Shown here one piece after another: positions 23,351-31,771 of a DNA stretch of 35,948 nt. A program made the translations under genes and the position numbers. Positions within the stretch are counted from its first letter, which is position 1, and every line of letters begins with the position of its first letter. The notes under the pieces were generated by a model that saw only the letters and a program-made list of their open reading frames with translations, searched no databases and was not told the origin of the DNA. This DNA is from an uncultured Mycoplasmatota bacterium (lineage in GTDB: Bacteria > Bacillota_I > Bacilli_A > RF39 > UBA660), in assembly GCA_946486465.1 (NCBI GenBank), contig CAMLTY010000008.1, forward strand, positions 1-35,948, given 5' to 3'.

Positions 23351-25105
23351 CTAAATTGTTAGCAAGTTGTTCTCCTTTCTTATAATATTTATTTCCTCTA
23401 GTTGTTTAGAAGTCAACCCCTTTTTGAGTCTTATCATCTCTATCAAGTCATCAACTTCTTTCTTTTCTATTAGTTCTTTTACTTTCTTTTCTACTAAAAT
23501 TATATTATCATATTTATTGTTGAAAGGAGTATTTTCCCTTTTAACTATTTTTAAATTTGATATATCTAGTATCATTTTATTAGTAAAAGCATATTTACCT
23601 AATTGTCCACAGAATTTTGATATTACATTATCATTAAATTCTACTGTCTTATTTAGGTAAGGATTTTTGAGTATTACCTCTGTCATATAAAGTTTTTTAA
23701 TCTTTAGTTCTTTATAGAACTTATCTCTTGATTTACTATCATAGTAATCAATTTTATCTCCTTTATATTTCGGCTCTTGATATTTTACTTTTTCTATCAA
23801 GGCTAGAGGTTTTCCTCTTATATATGGTATCTTTTTGCCATATGTTTTTACTACAAAGTTATCTTCATCGATATCTTCGTTGAAAGTAAGAACTCCTAAG
23901 AAATTCTTATTTATGTATGCATTTATTATAATCCCAAGTTTATGCAAGTTAGATAATATATTAGTGGCTTTAGAGTAATAACCATGTGTTCCTATCACCA
24001 TACTATTATATTTATCTATTTCTTCCTTGCATTTTTTCTTATTCCATTTACTTTTCTTAACTATTCGTATTTGCTTTTTAAGTTTATCAGTTGTATTCTT
24101 AATAGCCTTATCAGTCATATTACTAACTACTTTTAACTTACCCTTATGTTTCTTTAGTTTAAATCTAAGACCTAGAAAATAGGAGTTTGTTTTCTTTAGA
24201 TTTACTATTTTGGTTTTCTCTTCACTCACTTCAAGTTTTAGCCTTTTCTTTAGCCATATTGTTGTTTTATCTAACATATCACTTGCAATCTGATATGTAG
24301 GACACAATATTTTAAAGTCATCGGCATATCTCACACATCGAATACCTTTATTCTTTTTACTATCTAACCACCAATCTAGTTCATTTAACACTACATTTGC
24401 AAGTAGTGGTGATAGTATTCCTCCTTGTGGAGTCCCCTTATTAGGTATTCCTACACCTTTAACTTCTGCTTTTAGCATCTTTGAAATGATTGACAGTAGA
24501 TTCTTATCTCGTATTCCTAGTTGCCATAACTGTTTTAAGAGTTTACCATGGTCTATATTATCAAAGAATCCTTTGATATCTATATCTACCACATAGTAAA
24601 GCTTTTCTTTTATGATGTAATTAGTCATTTGACTTATTGCCCTAGAACAACTTCTTCCTTCTATAAAGCCATTACTATTATTATGAAATTTAGGAATTAG
24701 TATTGGGTTTAGTACTTGATATATCGCTTGTTCAACAATTTTATCTATTGGTTCTTTTATTCCTAGATATCTAATTTTTCCATTAGACTTTGGAATACCA
24801 ACTCTTTTAATCATTGACGGTTTATAATTATCTAGTTGTTCCTTTATCTTCTTCAAGTACTTATAGAGTTTCATTTTACTTATAAAATCCATATTATTAC
24901 CACTTAGTCCTCTAGCTTTACTTCCACCATTATTTTTGATGTTTCTATAGGCTAGCCTAATGTTAGTATCTTCATTTATGTATTTCATTAAATCATGAAA
25001 TACATATTTATTTTTACTTCTTTTATTAAGTACATCAAACTCTTCTTGCATACAATAATATTCGTTATTTCTTAGTTGCACGATTTTAGTTTTCTCTTCT
25101 CCCAT
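23351..25105 (-). CDS. ltrA: Group II intron reverse transcriptase/maturase (LtrA-like)
   Basis: 584 residues. RT blocks: KPSMIKRVGIPKSNGKIRYLGI (blocks 1-2), VVDIDIKGFFDNIDH (block 3, catalytic Asp), GTPQGGILSPLLANVVLNELD (block 4), RYADDFKIL (block 5, YADD), then blocks 6-7 and a maturase X domain (about 330-400). The C-terminal 150-180 residues are Lys-rich and lack the Cys pairs and His of an HNH endonuclease, so target-strand cutting by this domain is not expected. The protein helps its intron splice and move. Catalytic Asp residues are present. Confidence 0.93.
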   Translation of the reverse strand: MGEEKTKIVQLRNNEYYCMQEEFDVLNKRSKNKYVFHDLMKYINEDTNIRLAYRNIKNNGGSKARGLSGNNMDFISKMKLYKYLKKIKEQLDNYKPSMIKRVGIPKSNGKIRYLGIKEPIDKIVEQAIYQVLNPILIPKFHNNSNGFIEGRSCSRAISQMTNYIIKEKLYYVVDIDIKGFFDNIDHGKLLKQLWQLGIRDKNLLSIISKMLKAEVKGVGIPNKGTPQGGILSPLLANVVLNELDWWLDSKKNKGIRCVRYADDFKILCPTYQIASDMLDKTTIWLKKRLKLEVSEEKTKIVNLKKTNSYFLGLRFKLKKHKGKLKVVSNMTDKAIKNTTDKLKKQIRIVKKSKWNKKKCKEEIDKYNSMVIGTHGYYSKATNILSNLHKLGIIINAYINKNFLGVLTFNEDIDEDNFVVKTYGKKIPYIRGKPLALIEKVKYQEPKYKGDKIDYYDSKSRDKFYKELKIKKLYMTEVILKNPYLNKTVEFNDNVISKFCGQLGKYAFTNKMILDISNLKIVKRENTPFNNKYDNIILVEKKVKELIEKKEVDDLIEMIRLKKGLTSKQLEEINIIRKENNLLTI

Positions 25106-25897
25106 AGTCAGTCAGTACAGTTTCCTGCCTTATACTTCTCTTAGTCTATAATAGAACCTATGATTATTATAAACTTTTCTTGTAGAAGATTAACTCTGAC
25201 TAGTGCCTTTCCCTCCACATCTTGTTATCAATGCTTCTAAAGTACTTTTACACCGCTTTCACAAGGATTAAGTTAAGTTATAGTCATTACTTTTCCTTAA
25301 CAATACCGTCATCGCCTAATAGGACTCTTGTATTCCTTGCTTATCAAGTTCCGATAAAACTATCTATCCATATATACTTTTAGGACTTCTCTATAAGCCT
25401 GTAGACTTGATAGTACCTTTAATACTATATGGTATTTCATAGGTGATATTCTTACTTTACCACATCTACAACACCTTTGGTGTTCATGTCATTTCTAACA
25501 TGTTATCTCTAGACCTGTACACTCGAGAATTTGTCGATTAAGACTATCACTAGTTCTTAATATTCTATCCATGAGTATTTTATAGACCACCGACCTATCA
25601 TATACAGATTATACCTCTATAACCATTTCCTTGATTACTCATTAGGGTATACTTCAGTCGACTTCAGCGAGTTCCCATACATACTAATATCTATTACTAT
25701 CATTATGCATGTCGCAGTTCTTATGGAAAGCATTTCGTGGCGTTACCCACTCATTCTACTTTTCGTTTTATCAGTTGCAAGTTGTAAAAAACTTACCTAT
25801 CGCTTTTCACGATTGAACTTGCCACACATCACCACTATTAGTATAACAACTTTTTTTAAAAAAATATATAAAAAGAAAAGACTATAGTGTAAATATT

Positions 25898-25906
25898 TGT
25901 TATAAT
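25898..25906 (+). promoter_or_regulatory. Extended -10 promoter for the gene at 25926
   Basis: TGTTATAAT on the plus strand (hexamer 25901-25906), 20 bp before the start, with no good -35. The minus strand carries a similar extended -10 (TGTTATACT, hexamer 25840-25845) facing the intron, so this short space has divergent promoters. Confidence 0.5.
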
Positions 25907-25925
25907 TAATAAAGTGGTGATTAAA

Positions 25926-26537
25926 TTGAAAAAAAAAGAAAAAAAGAAATTAACAAAAAAACAAATAATTATTTTTATAATAGCTACAATAATTTTAAGC
26001 ATTCTATGCTATTTTATTACTATAGAAATTACTAAATCTATTATAGATCATAAAACAGTTGCAAAATGGGAAAAAGAAGATTCTTATTCAGATTTAATTG
26101 AAGTAGATACAATTGATAACATTTCATTACAAGATTTAATTAATAACTTTAATGAAATTACTGATGAAGATATTAATATAGAAGATATAAATAATAACAA
26201 AATTACAATCGATAACATAGAGCTGATATTTAATTTAAAAGATGATAATAATATTAATATAGTAAGTATTAATTTCAATAATAAAAATAATAAAGTAAAA
26301 GAATTAATAAGTAATATGATAATAGCAAATAATGATGATATTGATAATGATACTGTAGATCTAATATATAACAAAGTATTTGAAACACTTGGTAACACAA
26401 CTAACAATGATAGTAAAACTTCAGAATTCTTTCAATATCAAGGACTAGAATTTAGTTTAAAAGAATATAATAATAATGATTATAAGTATAGTTTTAGAAT
26501 AGGAAGAATTACAGAAAAAAATAAAAGTGATGAATAA
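25926..26537 (+). CDS. Small membrane-anchored protein, unknown
   Basis: About 203 residues. A Lys-rich N-terminus, one membrane helix (about 15-37: IIIFIIATIILSILCYFI) and an acidic Asn/Asp/Ile-rich outer domain (about 60-200) with LQDLINNFNEITDEDINIEDI and LIFNLKDDNNINIVSINF. The TTG at 25926 is 4 nt from a GGTGAT SD and is preferred over a GTG at 25914 that lies inside that SD. It is convergent with the large surface gene downstream. The domain could be a small alpha-beta fold, but no family is recognised. Confidence 0.7.
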   Translation: MKKKEKKKLTKKQIIIFIIATIILSILCYFITIEITKSIIDHKTVAKWEKEDSYSDLIEVDTIDNISLQDLINNFNEITDEDINIEDINNNKITIDNIELIFNLKDDNNINIVSINFNNKNNKVKELISNMIIANNDDIDNDTVDLIYNKVFETLGNTTNNDSKTSEFFQYQGLEFSLKEYNNNDYKYSFRIGRITEKNKSDE

Positions 26538-26566
26538 ATTTCAACACTTTTTTATTATCGATATTA

Positions 26567-28240
26567 TTAATCGGCTTGTATCACATATGGATTTTCTGCA
26601 GCTCCATCTCCAGATGTAAACCCGTTTTCAGTGGTCACATTGATAACTGGACGAACGGCGCCGTTGGCACCCACAAAGTTGCCGCCGAGATCCTCACGCT
26701 CATACCACACATTAGCATTACCAATAAGGAAACCGCCCGGCGTCATACTCCAATACTCTATTCCTGATTTTCCTGGGCTTAAGTAACTATCTGTGGTTAC
26801 TCCAATATTCTCTCCTGCAAGTACCAATTCATCTGCTGTTATCAATCCTGCTTTTAATCTATAAGAGCCCCCATATATCTCACTTGTACTTGGACAATTC
26901 AAGACTGGTGCATTAGGTTTTGCATAGTTAGTAGCACTTTGATCTAGTCTATCATAACTCGCAAATACATTAAAGTCCATACCTGAAAAGCCATATTCGC
27001 TTACTGGTTTATATCCACTACTATCACTACAGAATCTGCCTCCTATTACTTTACTATCATAACCACTACTTCCTAATGTGTTTTTATACCATGTATCTAC
27101 TTCTTTCTTTATAAAACTATCTGTTCCATTATCATAGGTATATCCTGTGTATTTTGAATCATTATCCTCTAAATTATATGGTGTTTGTCCTACTACATAA
27201 GAATGTGCTAAATCACTATTATCTGGATTTGCACTTGTTCCATTATATATTAATCTTAAACTTCCATCTCCATTAATTCTTATAATCTTCCAATACATCT
27301 TATCTCCGGCACTAGCAAGCTTTACTTGAGTACAACTACTATTACCTGCTTCAGTACAACTAGATTCACTTTGATAAATAGTGTTATTACCTTGATAAAC
27401 ATAATAATCACTTGTATATTCTCCAAACTGTACATTGTTATTATTTACATTTCCTCTAAAATAGTAACTTGTTCCATCTTCATCTTCAATGCTATATAAT
27501 CCATTTGTTACATACTCTGGATTATTTTGTGGACTAGAACTCATATCTAAATAGTTTCCATTACTTGCATAATTAAACATATTCTCTTTTTCTTCTTGTA
27601 ATTCATTATCTTCTAATATCTCTTGTGTAGTTAGAGGAACATACTTATCTCCTGCTTTTCCATAAACATTTATCTGTACTGTAAAGACTAATCCTCCTCC
27701 ATCTCCCTGGGGATTATAACTCTCATCTACATACATTCTTAATCTATAATTATTAGATTCACTAGAGTTCATACTACTTGTATATAAACTCATCTCATTT
27801 ACTGGTCTTCCTGTATAATCATTAGCACTACTCTCCTCATTATATGTCTCAGGTACCATTAAAGCTTCTTCACTACCATCATCTGTTAATCTAGTTAGAT
27901 ATAACTTTATATATTCTCCACCTATAGTATTACCATCTTCTTTTTTAGCACTTATCTCATAGTTTATATTTACATCTCCTGTTATTTCACTACTTATACT
28001 AAAATCAAAGTACTCTCCAGGATTTAATCTTACCATACCTGTCTTATCTGTTGTTGGTAGGGCCCCATTTAGACTTATTGTATTATCACTCTCTTCATAA
28101 CTCATTGTTATCGCTCCTGTTGTTATACTATTTATACTACCTTCTCTATTATAACTAAAAGCAGCATAACTTACTCCTACTATTGCAATTACCATTACTA
28201 TTAACACCACTATTATTACTATGTTTTCACGTTTTTTCAT
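26567..28240 (-). CDS. Large SipW-type surface protein (paralog of 40-1677), with a GC-rich variable segment
   Basis: 557 residues. N-terminal segment (about 7-30) ends GVSYAAFSYN with SITTGAITMSY after it, the TasA/CalY-like SipW pattern, then a beta domain (about 45-195: LNPGEYFDFSISSEITGDV) and a long region shared with the paralog (about 235-end: GLYSIEDEDGTSYYFRG, FGEYTSDYYVY, MYWKIIRINGDGSLRLIYNG, KKEVDTWY, GRFCSDSSGYK). The final part EYWSMTPGG...GAVRPVINVTTENGF resembles C-type-lectin/FGE-like folds. Codons at 26651-26750 are GC-rich, unlike the rest. AGAGGAG SD. Probably secreted or anchored outside; ligand unknown. Confidence 0.85.
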   Translation of the reverse strand: MKKRENIVIIVVLIVMVIAIVGVSYAAFSYNREGSINSITTGAITMSYEESDNTISLNGALPTTDKTGMVRLNPGEYFDFSISSEITGDVNINYEISAKKEDGNTIGGEYIKLYLTRLTDDGSEEALMVPETYNEESSANDYTGRPVNEMSLYTSSMNSSESNNYRLRMYVDESYNPQGDGGGLVFTVQINVYGKAGDKYVPLTTQEILEDNELQEEKENMFNYASNGNYLDMSSSPQNNPEYVTNGLYSIEDEDGTSYYFRGNVNNNNVQFGEYTSDYYVYQGNNTIYQSESSCTEAGNSSCTQVKLASAGDKMYWKIIRINGDGSLRLIYNGTSANPDNSDLAHSYVVGQTPYNLEDNDSKYTGYTYDNGTDSFIKKEVDTWYKNTLGSSGYDSKVIGGRFCSDSSGYKPVSEYGFSGMDFNVFASYDRLDQSATNYAKPNAPVLNCPSTSEIYGGSYRLKAGLITADELVLAGENIGVTTDSYLSPGKSGIEYWSMTPGGFLIGNANVWYEREDLGGNFVGANGAVRPVINVTTENGFTSGDGAAENPYVIQAD

Positions 28241-28306
28241 TTCATTTCAACTCCTCTTATTTTTTTATAGTCTTTCCCAAATTATTATCTTCTATACTAT
28301 AATTAA

Positions 28307-28335
28307 ATACTAACACATAAAATCCAAAATATCAA
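28307..28335 (-). promoter_or_regulatory. Proximal promoter for the large surface protein
   Basis: Minus strand -35 TTGATA (28330-28335), 17-nt spacer, extended -10 TGTTAGTAT (hexamer 28307-28312). It lies between the leader terminator and the gene and gives about a 60-nt leader. Confidence 0.6.
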
Positions 28336-28346
28336 ATATCTTGACA

Positions 28347-28388
28347 TTATAAAAAGAATAGAACACTCCTCTACTCTATTCTTTTTAC
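28347..28388 (-). terminator. Terminator between the leader ORF and the surface gene
   Basis: Perfect 12-bp inverted repeat (28351-28362 with 28375-28386, 12-nt loop) ending in TTTTT on both strands. It would stop transcripts from the leader promoter about 110 nt before the surface-gene start. Confidence 0.75.
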
Positions 28389-28423
28389 ACTATGAAAGAA
28401 AGTAATATTATTACTTATATTTA

Positions 28424-28471
28424 CTAAACTGCCCCCCCCCAAGTAACATATTGTAAACATAGTTTTCTCAT
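28424..28471 (-). CDS. Leader peptide ORF of 15 codons with a nine-G tract
   Basis: Reads MRKLCLQYVTWGGAV and stop. It has a good SD (AGAAGG, 7-nt spacing), a promoter just upstream and a terminator just downstream, so it is more than a random short ORF. Nine G in a row (minus strand, 28432-28440) encode the WGG part. Adding one G would extend the frame to about 38 codons, running into the terminator hairpin; losing one G also changes the frame. A regulatory role for the surface gene is inference. Confidence 0.45.
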   Translation of the reverse strand: MRKLCLQYVTWGGAV

Positions 28472-28504
28472 ATTTTTACCTTCTTTCTTATCTTTGTTAA
28501 ATTA

Positions 28505-28533
28505 ATATTACCATGAATAAATATGGAAGTAAA
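28505..28533 (-). promoter_or_regulatory. Promoter of the leader ORF
   Basis: Minus strand -35 TTTACT (28528-28533), 17-nt spacer, -10 TAATAT (28505-28510). The start would be near 28498, about 25 nt before the leader ATG. Confidence 0.6.
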
Positions 28534-28595
28534 GTGTTTATTTTTCTCTTTACATCAAATTATTTTTATAGTAGTTAACTCTAATATAGAAAAAT

Positions 28596-28632
28596 AAAAA
28601 TTGATCCTAATATTAAATAAAGACCAATTTTA
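28596..28632 (-). terminator. Terminator of efp
   Basis: Stem AAAATTGATC / GACCAATTTT (28597-28606 with 28622-28631, one mismatch) starting 11 bp after the efp stop, followed by A/T-rich sequence without a clean T run. Confidence 0.5.
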
Positions 28633-28642
28633 ATTATTTAAA

Positions 28643-29200
28643 TTATGCACGAGATACATATTTACCATCTTTAGTACTAACTAAGATATCTTCATCTTGT
28701 TTAATAAATAATGGCACTTGAATAGTCATACCTGTCTCAAGTTCAGCATTTTTCATCGCACCGCTTGAAGTATTACCTTTAACTGCATCTTCAGTTTTAA
28801 CTACTTTCATAACTACTTTATCAGGTAAAGATAATCCTAACATCTCACCTTCAAAGAAAGTAATTTCAACTTCTAAGTTTTCTTTTAAGTACTTAGCATC
28901 TTCACCTATAACACTCTTATCAAGTTCTATTTGTTCATAGTCTGTCATACTCATGAAATAATAAGTATCTCCCATACTATATAAGAATTGCATAGTTTTC
29001 TTAGAAATATGAGCAGTTTCTACTTTAACACCTGCATTAAATGTCTTCTCTACAATAGAACCTGTTCTTAAGTTTTTCATCTTAGCTTTTACTATCGCAG
29101 CACCTTTACCTGGTTTAACATGTTGACTTTCAATTATAGTATAGATTCCACCTTCAAATTGAATAGTCATACCTGGTTTAAAATCATTTGAATTAACCAT
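28643..29200 (-). CDS. efp: Elongation factor P
   Basis: 185 residues, normal length. Three beta-barrel domains; the loop with the usually modified residue is HVKPGKGAAIVKAKMKNL (Lys of PGKG near residue 32), and the C-terminus has the family pattern (TGMTIQVPLFIKQDEDILVSTKDGKYVSR). EF-P relieves ribosomes stalled at proline runs. It follows rpmG at short distance, with a hairpin in between. SD AAAGGAG. Confidence 0.97.
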   Translation of the reverse strand: MVNSNDFKPGMTIQFEGGIYTIIESQHVKPGKGAAIVKAKMKNLRTGSIVEKTFNAGVKVETAHISKKTMQFLYSMGDTYYFMSMTDYEQIELDKSVIGEDAKYLKENLEVEITFFEGEMLGLSLPDKVVMKVVKTEDAVKGNTSSGAMKNAELETGMTIQVPLFIKQDEDILVSTKDGKYVSRA

Positions 29201-29223
29201 TTTACTTACTCCTTTCTATAATA

Positions 29224-29250
29224 TATAACAGTCATTTAATGACTGTTATA
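29224..29250 (-). terminator. Hairpin between rpmG and efp
   Basis: Perfect 11-bp inverted repeat TATAACAGTCA/TGACTGTTATA, with no strong T run on the minus strand; it may terminate weakly or protect the rpmG mRNA end. Confidence 0.55.
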
Positions 29251-29253
29251 TTA

Positions 29254-29421
29254 TTATTTCTTCTCTTTATGAGTTGTGTGTTTACCACAGAATTTACAAT
29301 ATTTACTAATCTCCATTCTTCCTGGAGTATTATTTACATTTTTCTCTTCTCTATAATTCTCATTACCACAAACTGAGCATACAAAAGTCTTCTTTTGTCT
29401 ATGTCCAAGCTTTTTTGCCAT
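29254..29421 (-). CDS. rpmG: 50S ribosomal protein L33
   Basis: 55 residues. Reads MAKKLGHRQ..., with CSVC near residue 15 and CKFCGKHTTHKEKK at the end, so it is the zinc-binding (C+) form of L33. A strong AAGGAGGG SD is 7 nt upstream of ATG 29421. Located between tig and efp, a translation-related cluster. Confidence 0.95.
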   Translation of the reverse strand: MAKKLGHRQKKTFVCSVCGNENYREEKNVNNTPGRMEISKYCKFCGKHTTHKEKK

Positions 29422-29477
29422 AAGTTATCCCTCCTTTTTTCTTTAGTAATTTTACCAAATATTTTAAAAAGTATCAA

Positions 29478-30764
29478 CTATTTATTTAATTCTTTTAATA
29501 ATTCAATAGTTTTTCTCATCTCTTGGTCATATTGTACCATTTCAATACCACCAAATTGATTTAAGAAGTCATCTAGTTCCATATTATAACGTTCTGCAAG
29601 TCTTTTAGCTTCTTCCATAGCTTCATCTTCACTTACTTCAATATGCTCCATATTCATAATCTCTTCAAGCATTAAACGATATAATACGTTTTGATAAGCT
29701 TCTTTTTCAAGTTGATCTCTTAAATCTTTTTCAGTAGATTTAGTAACTTGATAATATAAATCTAAACTAATTCCTTGCATAGCCATTTGTTGTTCTGTTC
29801 TTCTAAGTAGTCTATCTACTTCTTCATTAACCATTTCTTCTGGAATATCAACTTCAACGTTTTTAGATACTTCTTCTAGTAGTTTATCGATATATTTATT
29901 TTCTTCTTCCATATCTTTATTAGCTTTTATATTAGCTTCTACTTCTTTTCTAAGACTCATCTCATCATTAACACCTTCAATACCAAGGTCAAAGAAGAAG
30001 TCTTCATCTAATTCTCTTTTTTCTTTAGTTTTAATTTCATGTACTTTTACTTTAAATGTAACTTCTTGTCCCTTTAGAGACTCTTCCATATAATCATCTG
30101 GGAATGTTACTTTAATATCTTTCTCATCACCTGACTTCATACCAATTAATTGTTCTTCAAAACCAGGAATAAAAGTACCACTTCCTATTTCTAGAGAATA
30201 GTTTTCTCCTTTACCACCATCAAAAGGCTCTCCATCTTTAAATCCTTCAAAGTCAATAACTGCAACATCACCATTTTCAACTTTACCGTTTTCATCTTTA
30301 TTAACTAATTCTTCATATCTTTCAAGTAAATAGTCTATTTCATGGTCGATTTCTTCTTTAGTTACTTTAACTTCGTTAGGTTTAACTCCTAAATCTCTAT
30401 ACTTTTTAATCTTAACTTCTGGTTTAGTAATAATTTTAAAAGTAAATGTTACACTATTTTCATCTAAACTCTTTAAATTAGGCTCAGGTTGTACTACTGG
30501 TACTAAATCATTATCTTTTAAAGCTTTAGTATAAGCATCTTGAATTACTAAGTCTGCAGCATCTAATAAATAGTTTTGTCCAAACTTCTTATCATAGATA
30601 TTCTTAGGACATTTACCTTTTCTAAAACCGTCTACTTCAACTTTTTTAACTCTATCTTTAAAAGCCTTATCAACAGCATCAGTCCACTCTTTTCCTTCTA
30701 CTTTTATTTCAATATTATGATAATTTTTCTTATTTGTCTCTTTTTTATTTTCTTTCTTTTCCAT
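29478..30764 (-). CDS. tig: Trigger factor
   Basis: 428 residues. Ribosome-associated folding chaperone and peptidyl-prolyl isomerase. Ribosome-binding motif GFRKGKCPK near residue 46 (family signature GFRxGKxP), FKBP-type domain about 150-240 (VAVIDFEGFKDGEPFDGGKGENYSL, GFEEQLIGMKSGDEK), and a helical C-terminal chaperone domain. The N-terminus has an extra Lys-rich stretch (MEKKENKKETNKKN). SD GGAGG at good spacing. Confidence 0.97.
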   Translation of the reverse strand: MEKKENKKETNKKNYHNIEIKVEGKEWTDAVDKAFKDRVKKVEVDGFRKGKCPKNIYDKKFGQNYLLDAADLVIQDAYTKALKDNDLVPVVQPEPNLKSLDENSVTFTFKIITKPEVKIKKYRDLGVKPNEVKVTKEEIDHEIDYLLERYEELVNKDENGKVENGDVAVIDFEGFKDGEPFDGGKGENYSLEIGSGTFIPGFEEQLIGMKSGDEKDIKVTFPDDYMEESLKGQEVTFKVKVHEIKTKEKRELDEDFFFDLGIEGVNDEMSLRKEVEANIKANKDMEEENKYIDKLLEEVSKNVEVDIPEEMVNEEVDRLLRRTEQQMAMQGISLDLYYQVTKSTEKDLRDQLEKEAYQNVLYRLMLEEIMNMEHIEVSEDEAMEEAKRLAERYNMELDDFLNQFGGIEMVQYDQEMRKTIELLKELNK

Positions 30765-30788
30765 ATTTCTTCCTCCAATACGTCTCTT

Positions 30789-30817
30789 ATTATATATTAT
30801 AAACTATAGTTTTTCAA
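30789..30817 (-). promoter_or_regulatory. tig promoter
   Basis: Minus strand -35 TTGAAA (30812-30817), 17-nt spacer, -10 TATAAT (30789-30794), about 25 bp before the start codon. Confidence 0.75.
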
Positions 30818-30925
30818 CAGTTAATTTATACTTATATCACATTTTGCCACTTTAAATCAATAAAATCATTAAAAACACCATTTATGTTAATTTATCTTTA
30901 GAAATAATATTAATTTTTGCTTTAA

Positions 30926-30954
30926 TTGACAAAATATCTCTAATTTAGTACAAT
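30926..30954 (+). promoter_or_regulatory. Strong promoter for the PHP-nucleotidyltransferase pair
   Basis: -35 TTGACA (30926-30931), 17-nt spacer, -10 TACAAT (30949-30954), both near consensus, 23 bp before the start codon. Confidence 0.8.
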
Positions 30955-30977
30955 ACAGCAAAGAAAGAAGGGATAGA

Positions 30978-31769
30978 ATGGATGATTTTCATATTCACTC
31001 TACTTATTCTGATGGACTTGATAGTATTGATAATTTAATCAAAAGAACTAAAGATTTCACTATGTTTTCTATAACTGATCATAATAATATAGAAGCTAGC
31101 AAAAAGATAATGGAACATAATTTTATTACAGGTGTTGAACTTTCTGCTTATTTTTTGAAAGATGAATATCATATTTTAGGATATAATTTTGATGCTAATA
31201 ATAAAAAATTGAATGATATGATAAAAGAATATAACTATTATAACAATGAAATTTTTAAAGCTATATACAAAAGGATTGCAAATAATATTAAAATTGATCC
31301 AACTCTTATAGATATATTGATTAAACAAGGTATTAATTTAAACAAAGTTTCTATTACTAAAATTATATCAAAAGAATTAAATAATCAAGACTTATATAAT
31401 GTATATGATAATTATGTAAAAAAACACTGTCAAAATATTACATATTATTATATATCTATTAAAGATATTATTGAAAATATCAAAACAGCTAATGGTTATC
31501 TTATACTAGCACATCCATTTATTAGTTGCAAACATATGAATACTAAAACAATAATAGGAAAATTTTTAACACATGGTGGAGATGGTATAGAAATAACACC
31601 TGACTCTATTGATAAATCTAAAGAAATAATTGATTACTATAATGCTCTTTATTCTATTGGTAGTGACTATCATAGCGATATATTTAATAAGAATAACATT
31701 TTAGGTATAAATACAGAACATTTCGATAATGATAAACGTTATCTAAAAAATATAATTAGGAGGAAGTAA
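30978..31769 (+). CDS. PHP-domain phosphoesterase
   Basis: 263 residues, soluble. PHP metal-binding motifs in order: DFHIHSTYSDG (residues 3-13), TDHNN (about 34), GVELSA (about 53), LAHPF (about 177) and GSDYHSD (about 227). This set of His and Asp ligands fits the trimetal site of the PHP superfamily (YciV/RNase AM-like phosphoesterases acting on nucleotides or RNA ends). Helices between about 75 and 160 are more divergent. Its last codons contain the SD for the next gene, so the two are coupled. Confidence 0.85.
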   Translation: MDDFHIHSTYSDGLDSIDNLIKRTKDFTMFSITDHNNIEASKKIMEHNFITGVELSAYFLKDEYHILGYNFDANNKKLNDMIKEYNYYNNEIFKAIYKRIANNIKIDPTLIDILIKQGINLNKVSITKIISKELNNQDLYNVYDNYVKKHCQNITYYYISIKDIIENIKTANGYLILAHPFISCKHMNTKTIIGKFLTHGGDGIEITPDSIDKSKEIIDYYNALYSIGSDYHSDIFNKNNILGINTEHFDNDKRYLKNIIRRK

Positions 31770-31771
31770 AA

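Larger units (their letters stand above)
23217..25827 (-). mobile_element. Group II intron with reverse transcriptase/maturase
   Basis: About 2.6 kb. The 5' end is placed at 25827, where the minus strand begins GTGTGGCAAG (GUGYG-type start); 720 bp of domain I-IV RNA follow, then the maturase gene, then domain V (23263-23299) and a domain VI-like stem. The 3' end is at 23217 (ending CTAT) or 23221 (ending TTAC). It is inserted in the 5' leader of the pfkB-type gene, in the sense direction, so splicing can restore the host transcript. All key parts look intact. Confidence 0.85.

Noticed and set aside
23351-25105. Reverse transcriptase as the enzyme of a diversity-generating retroelement acting on the surface genes
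   Set aside because: It has a maturase X domain, sits inside an intact group II intron with domain V, and no template repeat is seen, so it is an intron RT.
26084-26407. 107-codon minus-strand frame
   Set aside because: Antisense shadow of the membrane protein gene at 25926-26537; hydrophobic only because the sense strand is Asn/Asp/Ile-rich.
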